Assembly (NCBI GenBank): GCA_905250885.1
Contig: CAJNOQ010001052.1
Location: 1-36,687 of the forward strand
Direction: 5' to 3'
DNA: 36,687 bases
From: Didymodactylos carnosus
Lineage: Eukaryota; Rotifera; Eurotatoria; Philodinida; Philodinidae
The translations under genes were made by a program, and so were the position numbers. The notes below the pieces were generated by a model. The model had not been told where the DNA came from. It searched no databases and was given only the letters and a program-made list of their open reading frames with translations. Below are positions 13,090 through 24,567 of this stretch, piece by piece (position 1 is the first letter of the stretch; each line of letters opens with the position of its first letter).

Positions 13090-13440
13090 GTAAGGTTGGG
13101 TCATCATGTCTCTTTGGCTGTAACTTACTACTGATCGTCAGTTCTATACCTCTGGGTTGGGTAAGGTTGGGTTATCATGTCTGTAGTTAATATATATCGC
13201 TAAATCTCTGGGTTGGGTTGGGTTGGGTTATCATATGTGTCTCACTAGTGATCATCAGTTCTATATGTCTGGGTTGGGTTGTCATGTCTGTAGTTAACAT
13301 TTATCACTAAATCTCTGGGTTGGGTGAGGGATGAGGGTAGGGTCAGCGAGATACACGTGACAACCCAACCCAACCCAGACATATAGAACTGATGATCACT
13401 AGTGAGACACACATGACAACCCAACCAACCCAACCCAGAC
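13090..13440. repeat. TTGGG-rich tandem and inverted repeat
   Basis: Two unit types alternate. One resembles gatcatcagttctatatgtc followed by tgggttggg (near 13135 and 13250). The other resembles gtctgtagtta, a short A/T stretch, then ctaaatctctgggttggg (near 13180 and 13280). The TTGGG pentamer is repeated up to three times in a row (13211-13228). The block at 13211-13289 then reappears inverted at about 13354-13437. The open frame on the - strand here is only a translation of these repeats. Confidence 0.75.
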
Positions 13441-13710
13441 ATGCAGACCTGTTGAATAGTAGGGACACACTACTACACATGACGCTTGAACCCAACCTTA
13501 TCTGACGGGGAGAAGTAGAATTGTTAATCAGTAGTCAGACACAGAAAGCATCATAAGCAATCCACTAAAGCGCAGTTGACAGTACGTGAGATTTATCAAA
13601 CACCTAAGGAGTTACCATTTGCCAGCCTCTCGTTGTCTTTATAGTTATTCAACTAAACATCATAAAAGAGAGTTCGATTAGACAATAGTTTATTGCCGGT
13701 GTAGAATTTG

Positions 13711-14366
13711 TACTATTATCCATTTCAATGAACAATGGAGTCAGTTGTAAGTTGAATAACTCCAGATAGGAAGCAGCTAGAGGCCTGCGGTTTTCAACAT
13801 TCGAAAGAGAATAATATTCTTTATTAAGAAATATCGAAAGCTGGTTGGTCAACAATTGACCAATCAGGTGAATTTTCGCTTGACATATTGGGCACTGCCT
13901 GGAGAAAAGATTCCCCGTTGGATTTGAAATTCTAATACAACCATTCGATAGAGAAAATTGTTCTCTATTGATGTACACAAGGCCCAGTTCTTTAGCTTGT
14001 GCTGTTCAGGAAATATAAGTAGTTTCCTGAGAGCCCCGATTTCGGCCAGCTCATCTTGGATCACTCCAAAAAACCTCGAAATATAGGTAACCGACCATGC
14101 TGAGTCAAGTGATCATATTTATTTTCAGTTTTGAAGCGAATTAATTCGCTAGATTAAACTTTTTTGAAATATCGACTCAATACGCCGCATAGCGCGACAT
14201 AACGTCCGAATATAAAAATTTCAGAAACAGTTAATTTAATGATTTCAATCGCTTCGAAACTGAAAATAAATATCACCACTCGACTCAGCATGGTCTCTAG
14301 CTGCTTCCTATCCGGAGTTATTCAACTTACAACCGACTCCATTGTTCATTGAAATGGATAATAGTA
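13711..14366. mobile_element. Foldback element with a 312-bp insertion in one arm
   Basis: The outer arms 13711-13780 and 14297-14366 are nearly identical reverse complements (tactattatccatttcaatg against its complement, and gaagcagctag against ctagctgcttc). A second pair of arms lies at 14093-14142 and 14247-14295 (gaccatgctgagtca against tgactcagcatggtc with one change). On the right the two arm segments are contiguous. On the left they are separated by 13781-14092. So either 312 bp were inserted in the left arm or lost from the right. The inserted part contains moderately open - strand frames, but I recognise no protein. Confidence 0.7.
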
Positions 14367-16440
14367 TTTCACTATTCAAGTGGTCGGAGCTTTTGGACAT
14401 TGTTCAGGCCATCTATTATCTGACAGGAGGTTAATTCTCTCATGTCAACAGAAGCGTCTAATTTCTGAAGGTTAACCACGGTTTCCAAAATAATAGGTGG
14501 TAATAGAGTGCTTATTAGTTGCATATGAAAACGTCAATTCATCGGCAAAATGAGCTGTAGTGGTTGTGATCGTTTTTGAATAGTTTTGCAATCAATTTCA
14601 TCTGTAATCAATCAATTAATGAAACCTTGTTTCTCTTTTCTCTATACTGTTTAATGTTATAGACATTTCAAGATATTACGATTCTGAAATATTCTGTTAT
14701 TTAAAAAAACGAATAAACGATTCTTATTACAAAGCCATGCCATAGATAAAGCCAGATTCGTTCGGATATTCATGCGTAATCAGAGGATCTAAAGACGAGA
14801 AACAGAGTTTTAGTAAAATATAAGTTTCTCTACTAATCTGATGGGTCTCAATGAGCTATTCGGTGGAAAACATTCTCACTAGTTAGCCTGCAAAATGACG
14901 TTAAAATATTGAGAAACTGAGTGAACCTCTACTTAAATATTCAAGTACTTTCAATTTTTTTCACTTTCTGTACATTCTCAAGAGAAAATACGAGCATATT
15001 TGAAATCACCAGACGGATCTAGGTCAAACAGCATATCCACAAATTACTTAAGAAAGCTCGTCGTGCTTTTTCTGCTATAGAAGATACACTACCATGGCTT
15101 TTTTGTAGTGGTCCTAATAAAAAATACCAACCCTATTTTGCAGAATAAACTAACGGGTAGAATATGGTTTGAAAAAAAGGTCTCTGAAGAATTTCAGCGT
15201 AAGTTGAACATCTGGGATAACAAAATATTGAATTTTTCCAGATGCGTAAACAGCAAGAGGGAAACAGGTGATTTGGGATTTTTCCGATTTTCATCGATTT
15301 TCACCAAATGAAAAGTCACCGGAAATGACTAGAAGTCATTGGAAATCACAGAGAATCCCTGAAAATCAATTGATTTTGGGTGATTTTCGACTGATGTCAA
15401 TCAGCTGTTTCCTCCTTAGTAAATAGAGAAAAGTATCGCCTTAAAAATGGGATCTAAATGGTGTCTTCATGTTTCTTGGTTCGGCGACATGTATTCGACC
15501 GCCGAGGAACGCAGTCTTTGGCAAAATGATCCTTCAATGCAAAACCTTTTGCAAAATTTATTATTAGTAAATAATTTTAATTAATAATTTTTAATAACAA
15601 AATTTATTATTATTTTTACAAAAAATTTTTTTTGGTTGCTCTCGTCGTCTTCTTCGATATTGGTGGAAAATTATTACAACTTGAACACCAAGCCAGCCTG
15701 CAAATCTTCAATAAATTTTATACTGCAGCGATTCTTCTGCAGGTGCGTACGAGTGATTCGCACTGCTATTGTACCGTTAGTCGAAAACAATATGAAAAAA
15801 ATGAACTTTCTTTTGAAGTTTTTCCATGCATTTGAGTGAATTTCAGTAGGCTTAATGTAGATAAAAAATTAGTTTTCCCGGCTGTCACTCATTTTTCTAA
15901 GGAAACGCGATTTTAGTGGGTAAAGCCACAAAATCCCCGAGCCTATTTCGATATAAACAACAAAATGGCCTTCCTAAAATAATTATTATACACTGTTCCA
16001 TAGATCTTGATGAGCTCTATCTGACAGTATGTGTTTTAACTCATTCACACACAAATTTAGGCCTAATTGCAGCCAAAATATGAAATATTGCTTTATTTAG
16101 CGTTTTCTAGTCTGAAAGTAACGATCAATATATCCCGAAGTCTTATAAAAGGCATGACTATCTTTCCCGACAAAAAGCAGATCGAAGGGTATATAATAAG
16201 TCTAGTTTAAGTGAATTTTTCATAGAGATTTTGTCGTTACTAACTCGCGGGAAATTTTCACAGTAAAATGCATTTTTCTCAAAAACGACAAAAGCTCTAG
16301 AGTTAAAACGTTAGGAAAATGTACTATCATCATAATGTGAAAAAATGGTAAAAGCCTTTTACCAAAAATGGTAAAAGCCAAAGGATGGATAGTTTGGGAG
16401 ATATCAAAAAAATATTTTTCAAAAACTCGCTGGATATTTA
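14367..16440. other. Intergenic, no gene seen
   Basis: There is no supportable gene. Notable points are an A/T-only stretch at about 15560-15635 and a short direct repeat of atggtaaaagcc near 16345-16380. Open frames at 15108-15311 and 15632-15839 have compositionally biased translations and no splice support. Confidence 0.5.
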
Positions 16441-16446
16441 CCCTTA

Positions 16447-16925
16447 ACGTCTTGTAACCAAGATCTTGACTCTTGAATTTTTTCAGTAAGATCTTGGTAA
16501 GAAAATACGAGAATTCAAGAATTTTCAGGAACCCAAGATTTTGAACGTCTTGTTATTTCTTGACTTCTTGTACTAAGATCTTGGAAATTGTTGAATCATC
16601 GTTTTGTTTTACACTCTTGTGTAATTATAAGTGCGAATATTTTCACACTTAGAATAACTTCGACTTTTTTTCCTTCTCGAACATAGTTGTTTAAGGAAGA
16701 ATCTATGATCCTATATGATCGTATGTCCGATGGCTATGACTTTCATTAACAAACACAAAATGTAAAGAAAATTTTTTTAAGCTCTTGCAACATCTTGAAT
16801 GGAGTAAGCCAAGATGTTTCGAGATCCTGAGTGAAAGATTCAAGTATCCAAGGTCTTCACTTGCTGGTGTTTTTTCCAAGATCTTGTGACATTTCTTAAC
16901 CCAACACCTTGGATACAAGAAGTTT
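16447..16925. repeat. Cluster of AAGATCTTG-type motifs
   Basis: The palindromic core AAGATCTTGG and close variants occur repeatedly in both orientations: near 16459, 16489, 16575 and 16876, with variants at 16534, 16808 and 16839. The motif usually sits beside ccaag or cttgta. Parts of the two ends (acgtcttgtaaccaagatct and its diverged complement near 16905) suggest an old inverted-repeat element. A related fragment, cttgcaaccaagatct, occurs near 22026. Confidence 0.5.
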
Positions 16926-17544
16926 CACTACGGTAGTGGGAAAATAACCGTTTTTAAAAATGTTTTGCTCCTTTCTAACGAAAGACAAAATTAAACTCCT
17001 CGTGGGACAAAATCACTGTTTAGTCTGTGACGTCATCGTTAGTGTGAATTCACCTGGAAACTGTGGATGAATTGGGAATTCATTCATTTACTTTAAAAGT
17101 TCTGTATATCTACTGCAATTTTCTCACAAAGAGTAAGATGAGATAATGTTTCGTTCCAATAAAAATTTGATTTTATTGTCGCTAGATGTCAGTTAAAATC
17201 AAGGCTTTTCATATTGAGTCCCTGATAACTCAATAACCACTAGCAACTTTGAGCTGACGTTTTCAGTGATAGTGAGGATAGTTTAGACGAATAACATAAA
17301 AATTTCATTTGGATTCATTCACGAATAAAACATTTATAGCTTTTTTACGTGTCGGATATGAACGGTACAATGGCAGCGAAGATCACTCGTACGTGCAACA
17401 TTCTCAATTTTTGTTATACCATTTGATAATCGAGGAGTGTACACCGTAACTGCACTTTGAATTTATCGGGATGTTAAACCGATATCTTGTATTTGTACGA
17501 TGTTGTGTTGAACGTTTCCGAGATCTTTTGTCTTTTTTCCTTTG

Positions 17545-17583
17545 CGAGATCCATGCTGCTAATGATTAGCAGCATGGATCTCG
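17545..17583. repeat. Perfect 19-bp stem palindrome
   Basis: cgagatccatgctgctaat at 17545-17563 is followed, after one base, by its exact reverse complement ending at 17583. Diverged flanking arms of about 20 bp (T-rich on the left, A-rich on the right) extend the hairpin to about 17526-17600. There is almost no loop, so it is a true palindrome and not a stem-loop RNA gene. Confidence 0.85.
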
Positions 17584-17706
17584 GAAAGAAAAAACGAAAA
17601 GTTTTCTGAAATCTTTTATTTTCGCGTTCTTACATGAAAACAGCCTGAAAACTCAAATTTTTGTAAAACTTGGTTTCCATTAAGTTTCTAAATAGAGAAA
17701 CTTATA

Positions 17707-18594
17707 CATGGTGTCCCAAAAGTCCACTACCCAATAAAAAAAATTAATAGCTCCGTCATTTCTTAACCAAACTTCGAGATTGTTTTTTATTTGATAGAGA
17801 AACGTTTCAAGTTTTATTTCATACAATTGGAAACTCTTGTTAATATTTGAAAAAATGCGTGAATTTATTATAGTGGAATTCAGGTATTTTGGGGCTCTTT
17901 TTTAATAAATTATGTACTACAAAACGTTTTGAAAAGAACATAAATAATTTTTAATATTAAAATAAATTAGATGATGTCCGCTTTCATATAACGAAACAAT
18001 TATTTGCTTTTGCTTAAAAATGGCCAGTTGGTGTAGATTTCTTCAGTCATTGTTATTCCATACTAGCATCTGGAAAAGTGCAAAAAAGTAATAAAAATCT
18101 TTTTCAGATAAAGTTAACTAATAAAAGGAAAAACGACTAGTGGAATTCCATATAAAGAAGGTAGCCCTATAAACTCGAATAGTTTGAAAGCCTGTAAAAA
18201 GTTGTATCAGGCTATTGCAGAAGCCACAATCCGTAGATCATGCTAATATGGAGAAATTAACCTCTTGTGGCAAAACTTTAAGCTGAACAAAACATTTCAA
18301 TATGCGGGATTGTAGAGCAACCTGAGTTCTACGTAGTGCGACTCTGACAAGGGTTTCATTTAATTACGGCAAGCAACAATCTTTACGCACTATTATAAGT
18401 ACTTACACAGAAAACATATGTTGTAAGTTTTATTATTTTTCCACACTGATCTTTTTTTACACACAAATTTTCGACCGTATGAAATAAAACCTGGAACATT
18501 TCTCTATCACACGCAAAAACAACCTTGAAGTTTGGTTAAGAAATGGCGGAGTTATTAAAAACTTTTATTGAATAGTGACTTTTGGGGCACCCTG
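17707..18594. mobile_element. Non-autonomous Tc1/mariner-like element
   Basis: The element is 888 bp with terminal inverted repeats of about 125 bp. The left end starts CATGGTGTCCCAAAAGTC; the complement of the right end starts CAGGGTGCCCCAAAAGTC. Farther in, both arms share atttcttaaccaaacttc and ttttatttcatac. A TA dinucleotide lies directly outside each end (17705-17706 and 18595-18596), as expected for Tc1/mariner target duplication. The interior of about 630 bp has no intact transposase frame, so it depends on a helper or is dead. The superfamily call rests on the TA duplication and the GGTGYCCCAAAAGT-type end. It could be another TA-inserting group. Confidence 0.75.
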
Positions 18595-18650
18595 TATTTT
18601 ACCAAAACTGTGTTTTTCTTTCTCATAACGTCATAAAATGTTGAGAATAG

Positions 18651-18782
18651 CAGAGATGGGTAAGTCACGACTTTTTCAGTCTCAGTCACGAAGCCATCAG
18701 TCTCAGTCAAGTCTTAGTCTCGAACAAAAAAAACATCAGTCGTAACTCAGTCTTAGTCATGACTTAGACTTGCCCATCTCTG
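18651..18782. mobile_element. 132-bp hAT-type MITE with 8-bp target duplication
   Basis: The ends are CAGAGATGGGTAAGTC and, in complement, CAGAGATGGGCAAGTC, a common form of hAT terminal repeat. The 8-mer gagaatag flanks it on both sides (18643-18650 and 18783-18790), a perfect target duplication of hAT length. The interior consists of repeated CAGTC/AGTCTCAGTC-like words with no coding capacity. Confidence 0.88.
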
Positions 18783-18790
18783 GAGAATAG

Positions 18791-20052
18791 GATATCTAGA
18801 AATTCTTTTATAGTCTGCACAGAATGAGACGAAAATAAAGTTTAAGCCTTTGATCAATTTTACCTCGGAAGGTTTTACTAGCGCAGCGTCAAAATTGTCA
18901 CGATAAAATTATCTAGGAAACCAGTTATTTTGAAGGAAAACCAATTATAGCGTAATATGCGCCAATGTCACGTCTACACATCCATATATATGAGATATTT
19001 TAATCCGAAACTTATGTACTGGTGTCCTTTTCGAAGCTGATCGAAGCAATTTAACTCCAAAAAAGTCTTGAGATCCAGAGTTCTTTTGCATGTCTCTGTT
19101 TATTCTCGGGTAATAAAACCATCATTGAAAGATTAGGTTTTTCGAAGAATTTTCGGTTTGTGGATCACTCAAAAAGATTTTGAGTCCAAAAAATTGTCTG
19201 ATAATTTTACTTTTTGGATCCGGAAAAATCTAGAAAACTAAGTCTCGCAATTCGACTGAGAAATTTTTGCAAAGAACTTCATCGTACAGAGGAAACGTTT
19301 CTGCACAAAATGAGACGTCTCTGAGCTCTCCGTGACATTTTCCCATCAAACTACATTCGATTGTCGAAAGCCCCGAAGGTACATTCTTCATGATTTCTTG
19401 TTAATTTTTGCTTGTTTTGACGGTTTAAGGCTTTTCGTCAATTGAATGCAGTTTTATGCAGTGTGATAGAGTCGTCATACACATCACATCAGACCGGAAA
19501 TACTGTTAACTATTCAAATCATTTCTCAGATTTGGCTTACCTATTACGATCAACGAGAAAAATAGAAAACTAAGGCTATATTATGAACCACTTGCTTGGT
19601 ATTTCAATAAATAAAATATTTTTAACAAAAACATTATTTAAGGCTTTTTGATAATTCTCACTGCTAATTAAACTTTTACACAGGATGTTTAATAGTTGTT
19701 TGTCAATTGCTCTCAAAGGGTAAGTTGGCAATGTAAAAGATTAGCAACTTTCAGAATTATCAGCTTTTGCTTACTTCGCTTCGCTGTTGACATGTTTATG
19801 CTACAACTTTTTGGTTCTGTATTGTTGTTTTAATGTAAAAATATTCATGCACTAGTCACCTGTATTATATTCACCGTTTTCTGTGTGAGTAAAGTCAGTG
19901 AACCATTGGGAAAAAAAAAGAGTCTAGAACAAAAAACTTGCTATATGCTTTCTTATTTCGATCGATATGGGTAATTTTAAAAAACAAGGTTGTATAAACT
20001 GTACGAACATAAGATATAATGTGTCCAATAAAGATCATTTAACTTTTTTTAA
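18791..20052. other. Intergenic, no gene seen
   Basis: This A/T-rich stretch lies downstream (3') of the peptide gene on the - strand. No repeat arms, RNA gene or supportable reading frame was found. Confidence 0.5.
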
Positions 20053-20531
20053 TTATAATTTGGAACTTCTTTTTGCATTTCTTTTACCCATTTCAACAAG
20101 ATGATATGGTAAATTATATAATGATGACATCATTTCACTTTTTCGTTTTTCATGGATATATCCTTCATCATTTCGATCATTGATACCAGCGTCAGAATCA
20201 AATGGGAAATAAACACCATTTGAAACTTCATCCTGCAAAAATATAAAAATATCGTTTGACTCTTTCGTCGATTAAACTGCGCTAAACATGCTGTATTGTA
20301 TCACAGATGTTGTAGAGTGTTAGTAGAAAGCTGTTGTTGACATTAAACTTTGAGCGTTGACGCAAAAAAAATGCTCATTTGTGGTAGAAAGGCGATTTTC
20401 TAATATTCAAAATTCTAACTAGAATTTCAAAGTGAACTTACTCTGTGAATAGTTTTACCATCGACAATAAATAATTTGGAGCATGATGCAATAATAACAA
20501 TAAATAATATCACTGATCGAATCATGGACAT
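20053..20531 (-). CDS. PDF/cerebrin-like neuropeptide precursor
   Basis: Coding exons 20442-20531 and 20053-20232 are joined over a 209-nt intron (donor GTAAGT, acceptor TTTTTGCAG, phase 0) and give 89 aa. Residues 1 to about 25 (MSMIRSVILFIVIIASCSK then LFIVDG) form a typical signal peptide, so the product enters the secretory route. A spacer follows, then a dibasic KR (59-60), the 18-residue segment KSEMMSSLYNLPYHLVEM (61-78), then Gly79-Lys80-Arg81, the standard amidation and cleavage signal, and an 8-residue tail. The predicted product is an 18-residue C-terminally amidated peptide. Arthropod pigment-dispersing factors are also 18-residue amides of pattern NSE-x3-SL-x2-LP, and mollusc cerebrin contains ALYNLPDL. 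S2, E3, S7, L8, L11 and P12 match PDF, and LYNLP matches cerebrin. In arthropods PDF acts on a class B GPCR in clock output. Function here is inference. Position 1 is K, not N, so cleavage after Lys61 is possible. An alternative start is Met3 (20525). Confidence 0.82.
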
Positions 20532-23350
20532 TGTCTTTGCAGCGTTTGAATAAGTTATTTATTTTTTGCTGTAATAAGTAAGATAAAAAAAATCTAAAAC
20601 AAATTCAGCTATATTACAAATCCTGAACACGAATATGGATAAAAAGAAAAGAATAGAAACTGAACTAGCTCAATTCACTTTCTCTAATGATGATACACTG
20701 AAGAATGTGAATTTGTTGTGTGTTTTCTTCCATGCAACAAGAAATTGATTAAAAAAGACAGATGTCAACATGAACGCATGCACACCTACCTGTTTCTCGT
20801 CTCTAAAACTTATTTAAATAATTATTTTCAGGAACTTAATCTATAAAGAGAAAACGGAAAATTATTATTTGATCCCTATCCATCCATATATTTCTCCACC
20901 TAGTTCACCAGGCTGTTTCTTGAAAGGCAATAAACGTTTTTTTTTTAAATAAAAAAAAGCTTTAATTGACTTTGTAGTCGGAAGAACAAAGAGAAGATAT
21001 GTGACTCTTAATAAATATGAACAACGAAAAAAAAAGAATCAATGACAAAAAAAAACAATGATCTGGTGTAAGTTCAAGACAAGAGAAATCGTGTTTGGAT
21101 GAATATTTAATATGTTGTTTATTTTTCAACGTTTGAAATTGCATATTTAATCAGAATAAATATTAGATATTTCTGATCTCGCACGTATTCAATTCTCTAA
21201 AAAAGAATTAATTTTTCTATGCTTAATCTGCGTAATACACCTCTTTTTCTTGACACCATACTTATACTAGATGATTATTCACCTTCGGTTCTCGATAGGA
21301 TTGATCTCTGTTTTGAAACTCAATAATGCAGTAAGTACATAGAAAATACGGTATAGATTGCATGATATGCAAAATGCTTTTATAGAGAATTATCTAGGAT
21401 AAATATACACGAGAAATAAAATGAGAAGTCATTGAAAAGTCAAAATGATGGATCTAGATTTACGTACTCGATTACAATTAAGAATGAAGTATTTTTAATT
21501 GTCACCTGCTTGTCATCTAAAACCTTTTCTGTTTCAAAAATCGTATATCACGTTATTGGAGAAAAAAAAAGATTGTCATATGAAGATGAGTTCAGTTTTA
21601 GCCTGCATTCTCATTTATTTTCTATTTGTTCTTTAATACGTATCGTATATTCTAATTTAAAAAAAGAATTATCAAAAACTTGGATCGAAGAAATCTAGAA
21701 TCAAAACACTTGACATTTTGTGTTGAAAAAACTTCATAATTTGAATGCTAAATATTTAATGGGAAGACGGCATTGATTAAATAGAATCGTTGATATTCCT
21801 ATTGAAATGAAACAAAAAATAGGATGAAATTTATAGCTAAGTCGCGCTTCATTTTTGACTATCAACAGATAGTTTGCCATTGAAATTGTTTCTTGTTTGT
21901 CTGCCTGGAAAAAATAGGGATGAATATTCTGAATCGCACCGATTCAATACAACTATTAATGCATTCTTCATGTGAAATACTGGACTTGGATGGTTCCATT
22001 TGAAAAAAAATTCACAGTATAATTTCTTGCAACCAAGATCTCGACTGAAAAATTTTACTTACATTCTTTCTTTGTCAATGACAGGTATAATTTTTACAAG
22101 CATGATCACAAATGAACGTAGAATGTTCAAGAAAGAAAAAAACTCGAAGTTATCATAAGTATTGGAATCCCACTTTTGAATAGTGCCGTAACCAAAGGAG
22201 GAGTGTAAGGAGGTGTACGCTCCTCCTGTTTTTTGAAAAAAAATTTGTCCTTTAGGAATCTATTTTCCCCTAAGAATTTTGTCTGAGCTCTTGCCCAGAT
22301 TTAGTAACCAATCTAATCCAAATTTAACAAACACATGCTTTCTTCCACTTTGTCTCCCAAAATAGTTGAAAGCAAAATTTTTTCCCCCTCTTTTCTTCAA
22401 TGAGAAAAAAAGCTCAAATTCATATCAACATTATCATTTAGTTTTTGTTTTGAAATTATGATGATGGATGATGTTGTGTTCTAGGGTTTTCTCTCAAATA
22501 AAACTACACCCCTTCTGTTTTTTCCTCTCACCACACTCCTGCTTTTGAAAATAAACCAGTAATTCCGAGATTTTGATACAAGAACTCCTCCAAATCTATT
22601 GACCTTGAGTACATGAAATTTGATAAATTTTACATTTTTTTGCCAAAATCTTAGCAAAAAAGTTGAAGTTTCACTAGTGGCCAATGAATTCGGTTAAACC
22701 AAAATCACTGGTGACAACTAGAGTCATCTATCTGTTGTAAATCCGTATTCTGAAAACAAAAGTGCCATCAACCTTCTATTTACAAATAATCAAAAACAGT
22801 ACGCTAGTGGTTAACAATTTCTTCAAAAATTTTCTAGAATTGTCCCACGAAAGATATTGTTCGTTTGTACATTTTGCAGCCGATAGATGGCATCGTACAC
22901 TTGTCATAACATAGCACATGGCTTAGTGATTATGTTATTCGTTAGGTACTCCAACCGTGCTGTGTTAGACGACCGCCTACCTTGGACAGGTAATTTATGA
23001 CTTCGTGTTATGTGACTATCCGCCCGACAGCATACTCATCACGTTTTGACGTACAATAGCTTCTTTGGCTAGTTTGTATAGCTTTCCGAAAAGCCAGTAT
23101 GTGGTTAGTGGGTATGTATAGGGAGCATCAGTCGTTGGGTGAAAGAACGCTGTGTCAGGCTAGCCTTTTGTCCAGAGCTATGGTTGATGATTAGTAACGA
23201 GATAGATGATCATATCATAAGCTTGTCAACTACAGGAAGACGTTGGACTATTGAAACTCCCATTCGGCAGCAGCCAGTCTATACCGGAAACGGTAGCCGC
23301 AAGACGGGGTATTTTTCCTTTCTTGAAGATTTTCAGTAAACTCTAGATAT
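20532..23350. other. Intergenic, upstream of the peptide gene
   Basis: The promoter of the peptide gene should lie just above 20531. An acceptor-like TTACAG reads on the - strand about 40 bp upstream of the start codon, so the 5' UTR may be spliced or trans-spliced. Farther on there is a hairpin of aggagg/cctcct near 22197-22230 and a fragment of the AAGATCT repeat family near 22026. The open frames at 21432-21698 and 23139-23339 are not recognisable proteins. Confidence 0.45.
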
Positions 23351-23947
23351 GGTATGTGGGCTGTGCGAGAAGTGTTTCTCATATAGTGACATAAATGCAC
23401 ACTTCAGATATAGGTAAACTCTGTTGAAATTCAACAGATGAAATTTTAAAATTTAAGCCGAAACATTAAAACTCATTTGAAAAGAGGATTTCTATACGCA
23501 AAAAGCAGGTACAGAAATATTCGATGATGTCGTTATGCTACCTATCAAAAATGCTGATCAGCGATCCCAGATCCAAAACGCGAAAATCAGAAAATAAAAA
23601 TCCAGAGTCAAAAAAACCTGAGAAAAATAAGTAGAAAATCAGAAAATCGGTAGACCTTAGGGCAAAAAAAGAGCAGAAACGAGGCAGAAAAAGTTCCAAA
23701 AATCAGAATTTTTCTGCCAAAATCAGAAGAACTGGGATCCCTGATATTAACTGGTTATATACATCATCGAATATCTCTATACCTGCTTTTTGCTTACAGA
23801 AATCCTCTTCTGCAAATGAGTTCTTTTAATTTTTCGGCTTGAATTTTAAAATTTCTTTTTCATCTATTGAATTTCAACGGAATTTACCTATTCTGAAGTG
23901 CATTTGTGTTACTATAGAAGACGCACTTCTTGCACAGTCCACATACC
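23351..23947. mobile_element. Foldback element of about 600 bp
   Basis: Inverted arms of about 215 bp lie at 23351-23572 and 23733-23947. The ends are ggtatgtgggctgtgcgaga and, in complement, ggtatgtggactgtgcaaga. Inner matching blocks include gcaggta-aga-atattcgatgatg and gggatc. The spacer of about 160 bp is purine-rich with repeated aaatcagaaaa words. No reading frame and no clear target duplication is seen, so the superfamily is unassigned. Confidence 0.75.
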
Positions 23948-24567
23948 AATAAGCATAAAGGTAAAAATTCCCATCCGCCAAGATCTTTGAACACCGAAGA
24001 ACTTGGTTGAGGGTGAAGCATAATGTGAAAATCTACATGTTCCTTCGCCTGAAATGAAGGTTCACAGATTATCTTTCATGTTGAAAAAATTTATGTTAAG
24101 CTCTTTCATCACAAAAGCATTTCTTTCGATATCGAACGCATAATTCGCGTCCTGTTCTTTTTAATAGATAATTCCATGCTGCAAACCACTAGTCTCGATT
24201 GAACTATAAAAGGTCATACTACTCCACATATTCATGGCTCCTATCAACAAATGTCGCAATGAATAGCAGTACGCTTTTATTCCTCTCGAAATTTGATAAT
24301 ATGATTGATGATTAGGAACTATAAATAGACAGTATTTTAGTATTTTTTAGTGGTAAGATTACACACACTCTTGCATACAGAGTAAAACAATAATATGAAC
24401 AGAGAACATCCCGACAAGTTTTAGTAATTTTCTTCGACAGAACGACGACGGCTCAGTTCACTCAACGTAGTCTATACGTTTGTACTTTGTGTACAGTATT
24501 CGTCATACACACAATAATATTAAAGCTTCCAGTCAGAACGGAAAGAAAAGAAGCAAAAGCATATAAC

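Noticed and set aside
13245-13442. 65-codon frame with repeated MSGLGW
   Set aside because: It is a translation of the TTGGG repeat units.
13649-14064. Overlapping - strand frames of 109 and 66 codons, one with a CPIC motif
   Set aside because: They lie inside the foldback and its insert, need a frameshift to connect, and match no family I recognise; at most an eroded fragment.
21432-21698. 88-codon + strand frame
   Set aside because: Composition is like the surrounding intergenic DNA, with no domain and no splice context.
23139-23339. 66-codon frame with less A/T-biased composition
   Set aside because: No recognisable domain, no splice partners and no conserved motif; left unannotated.
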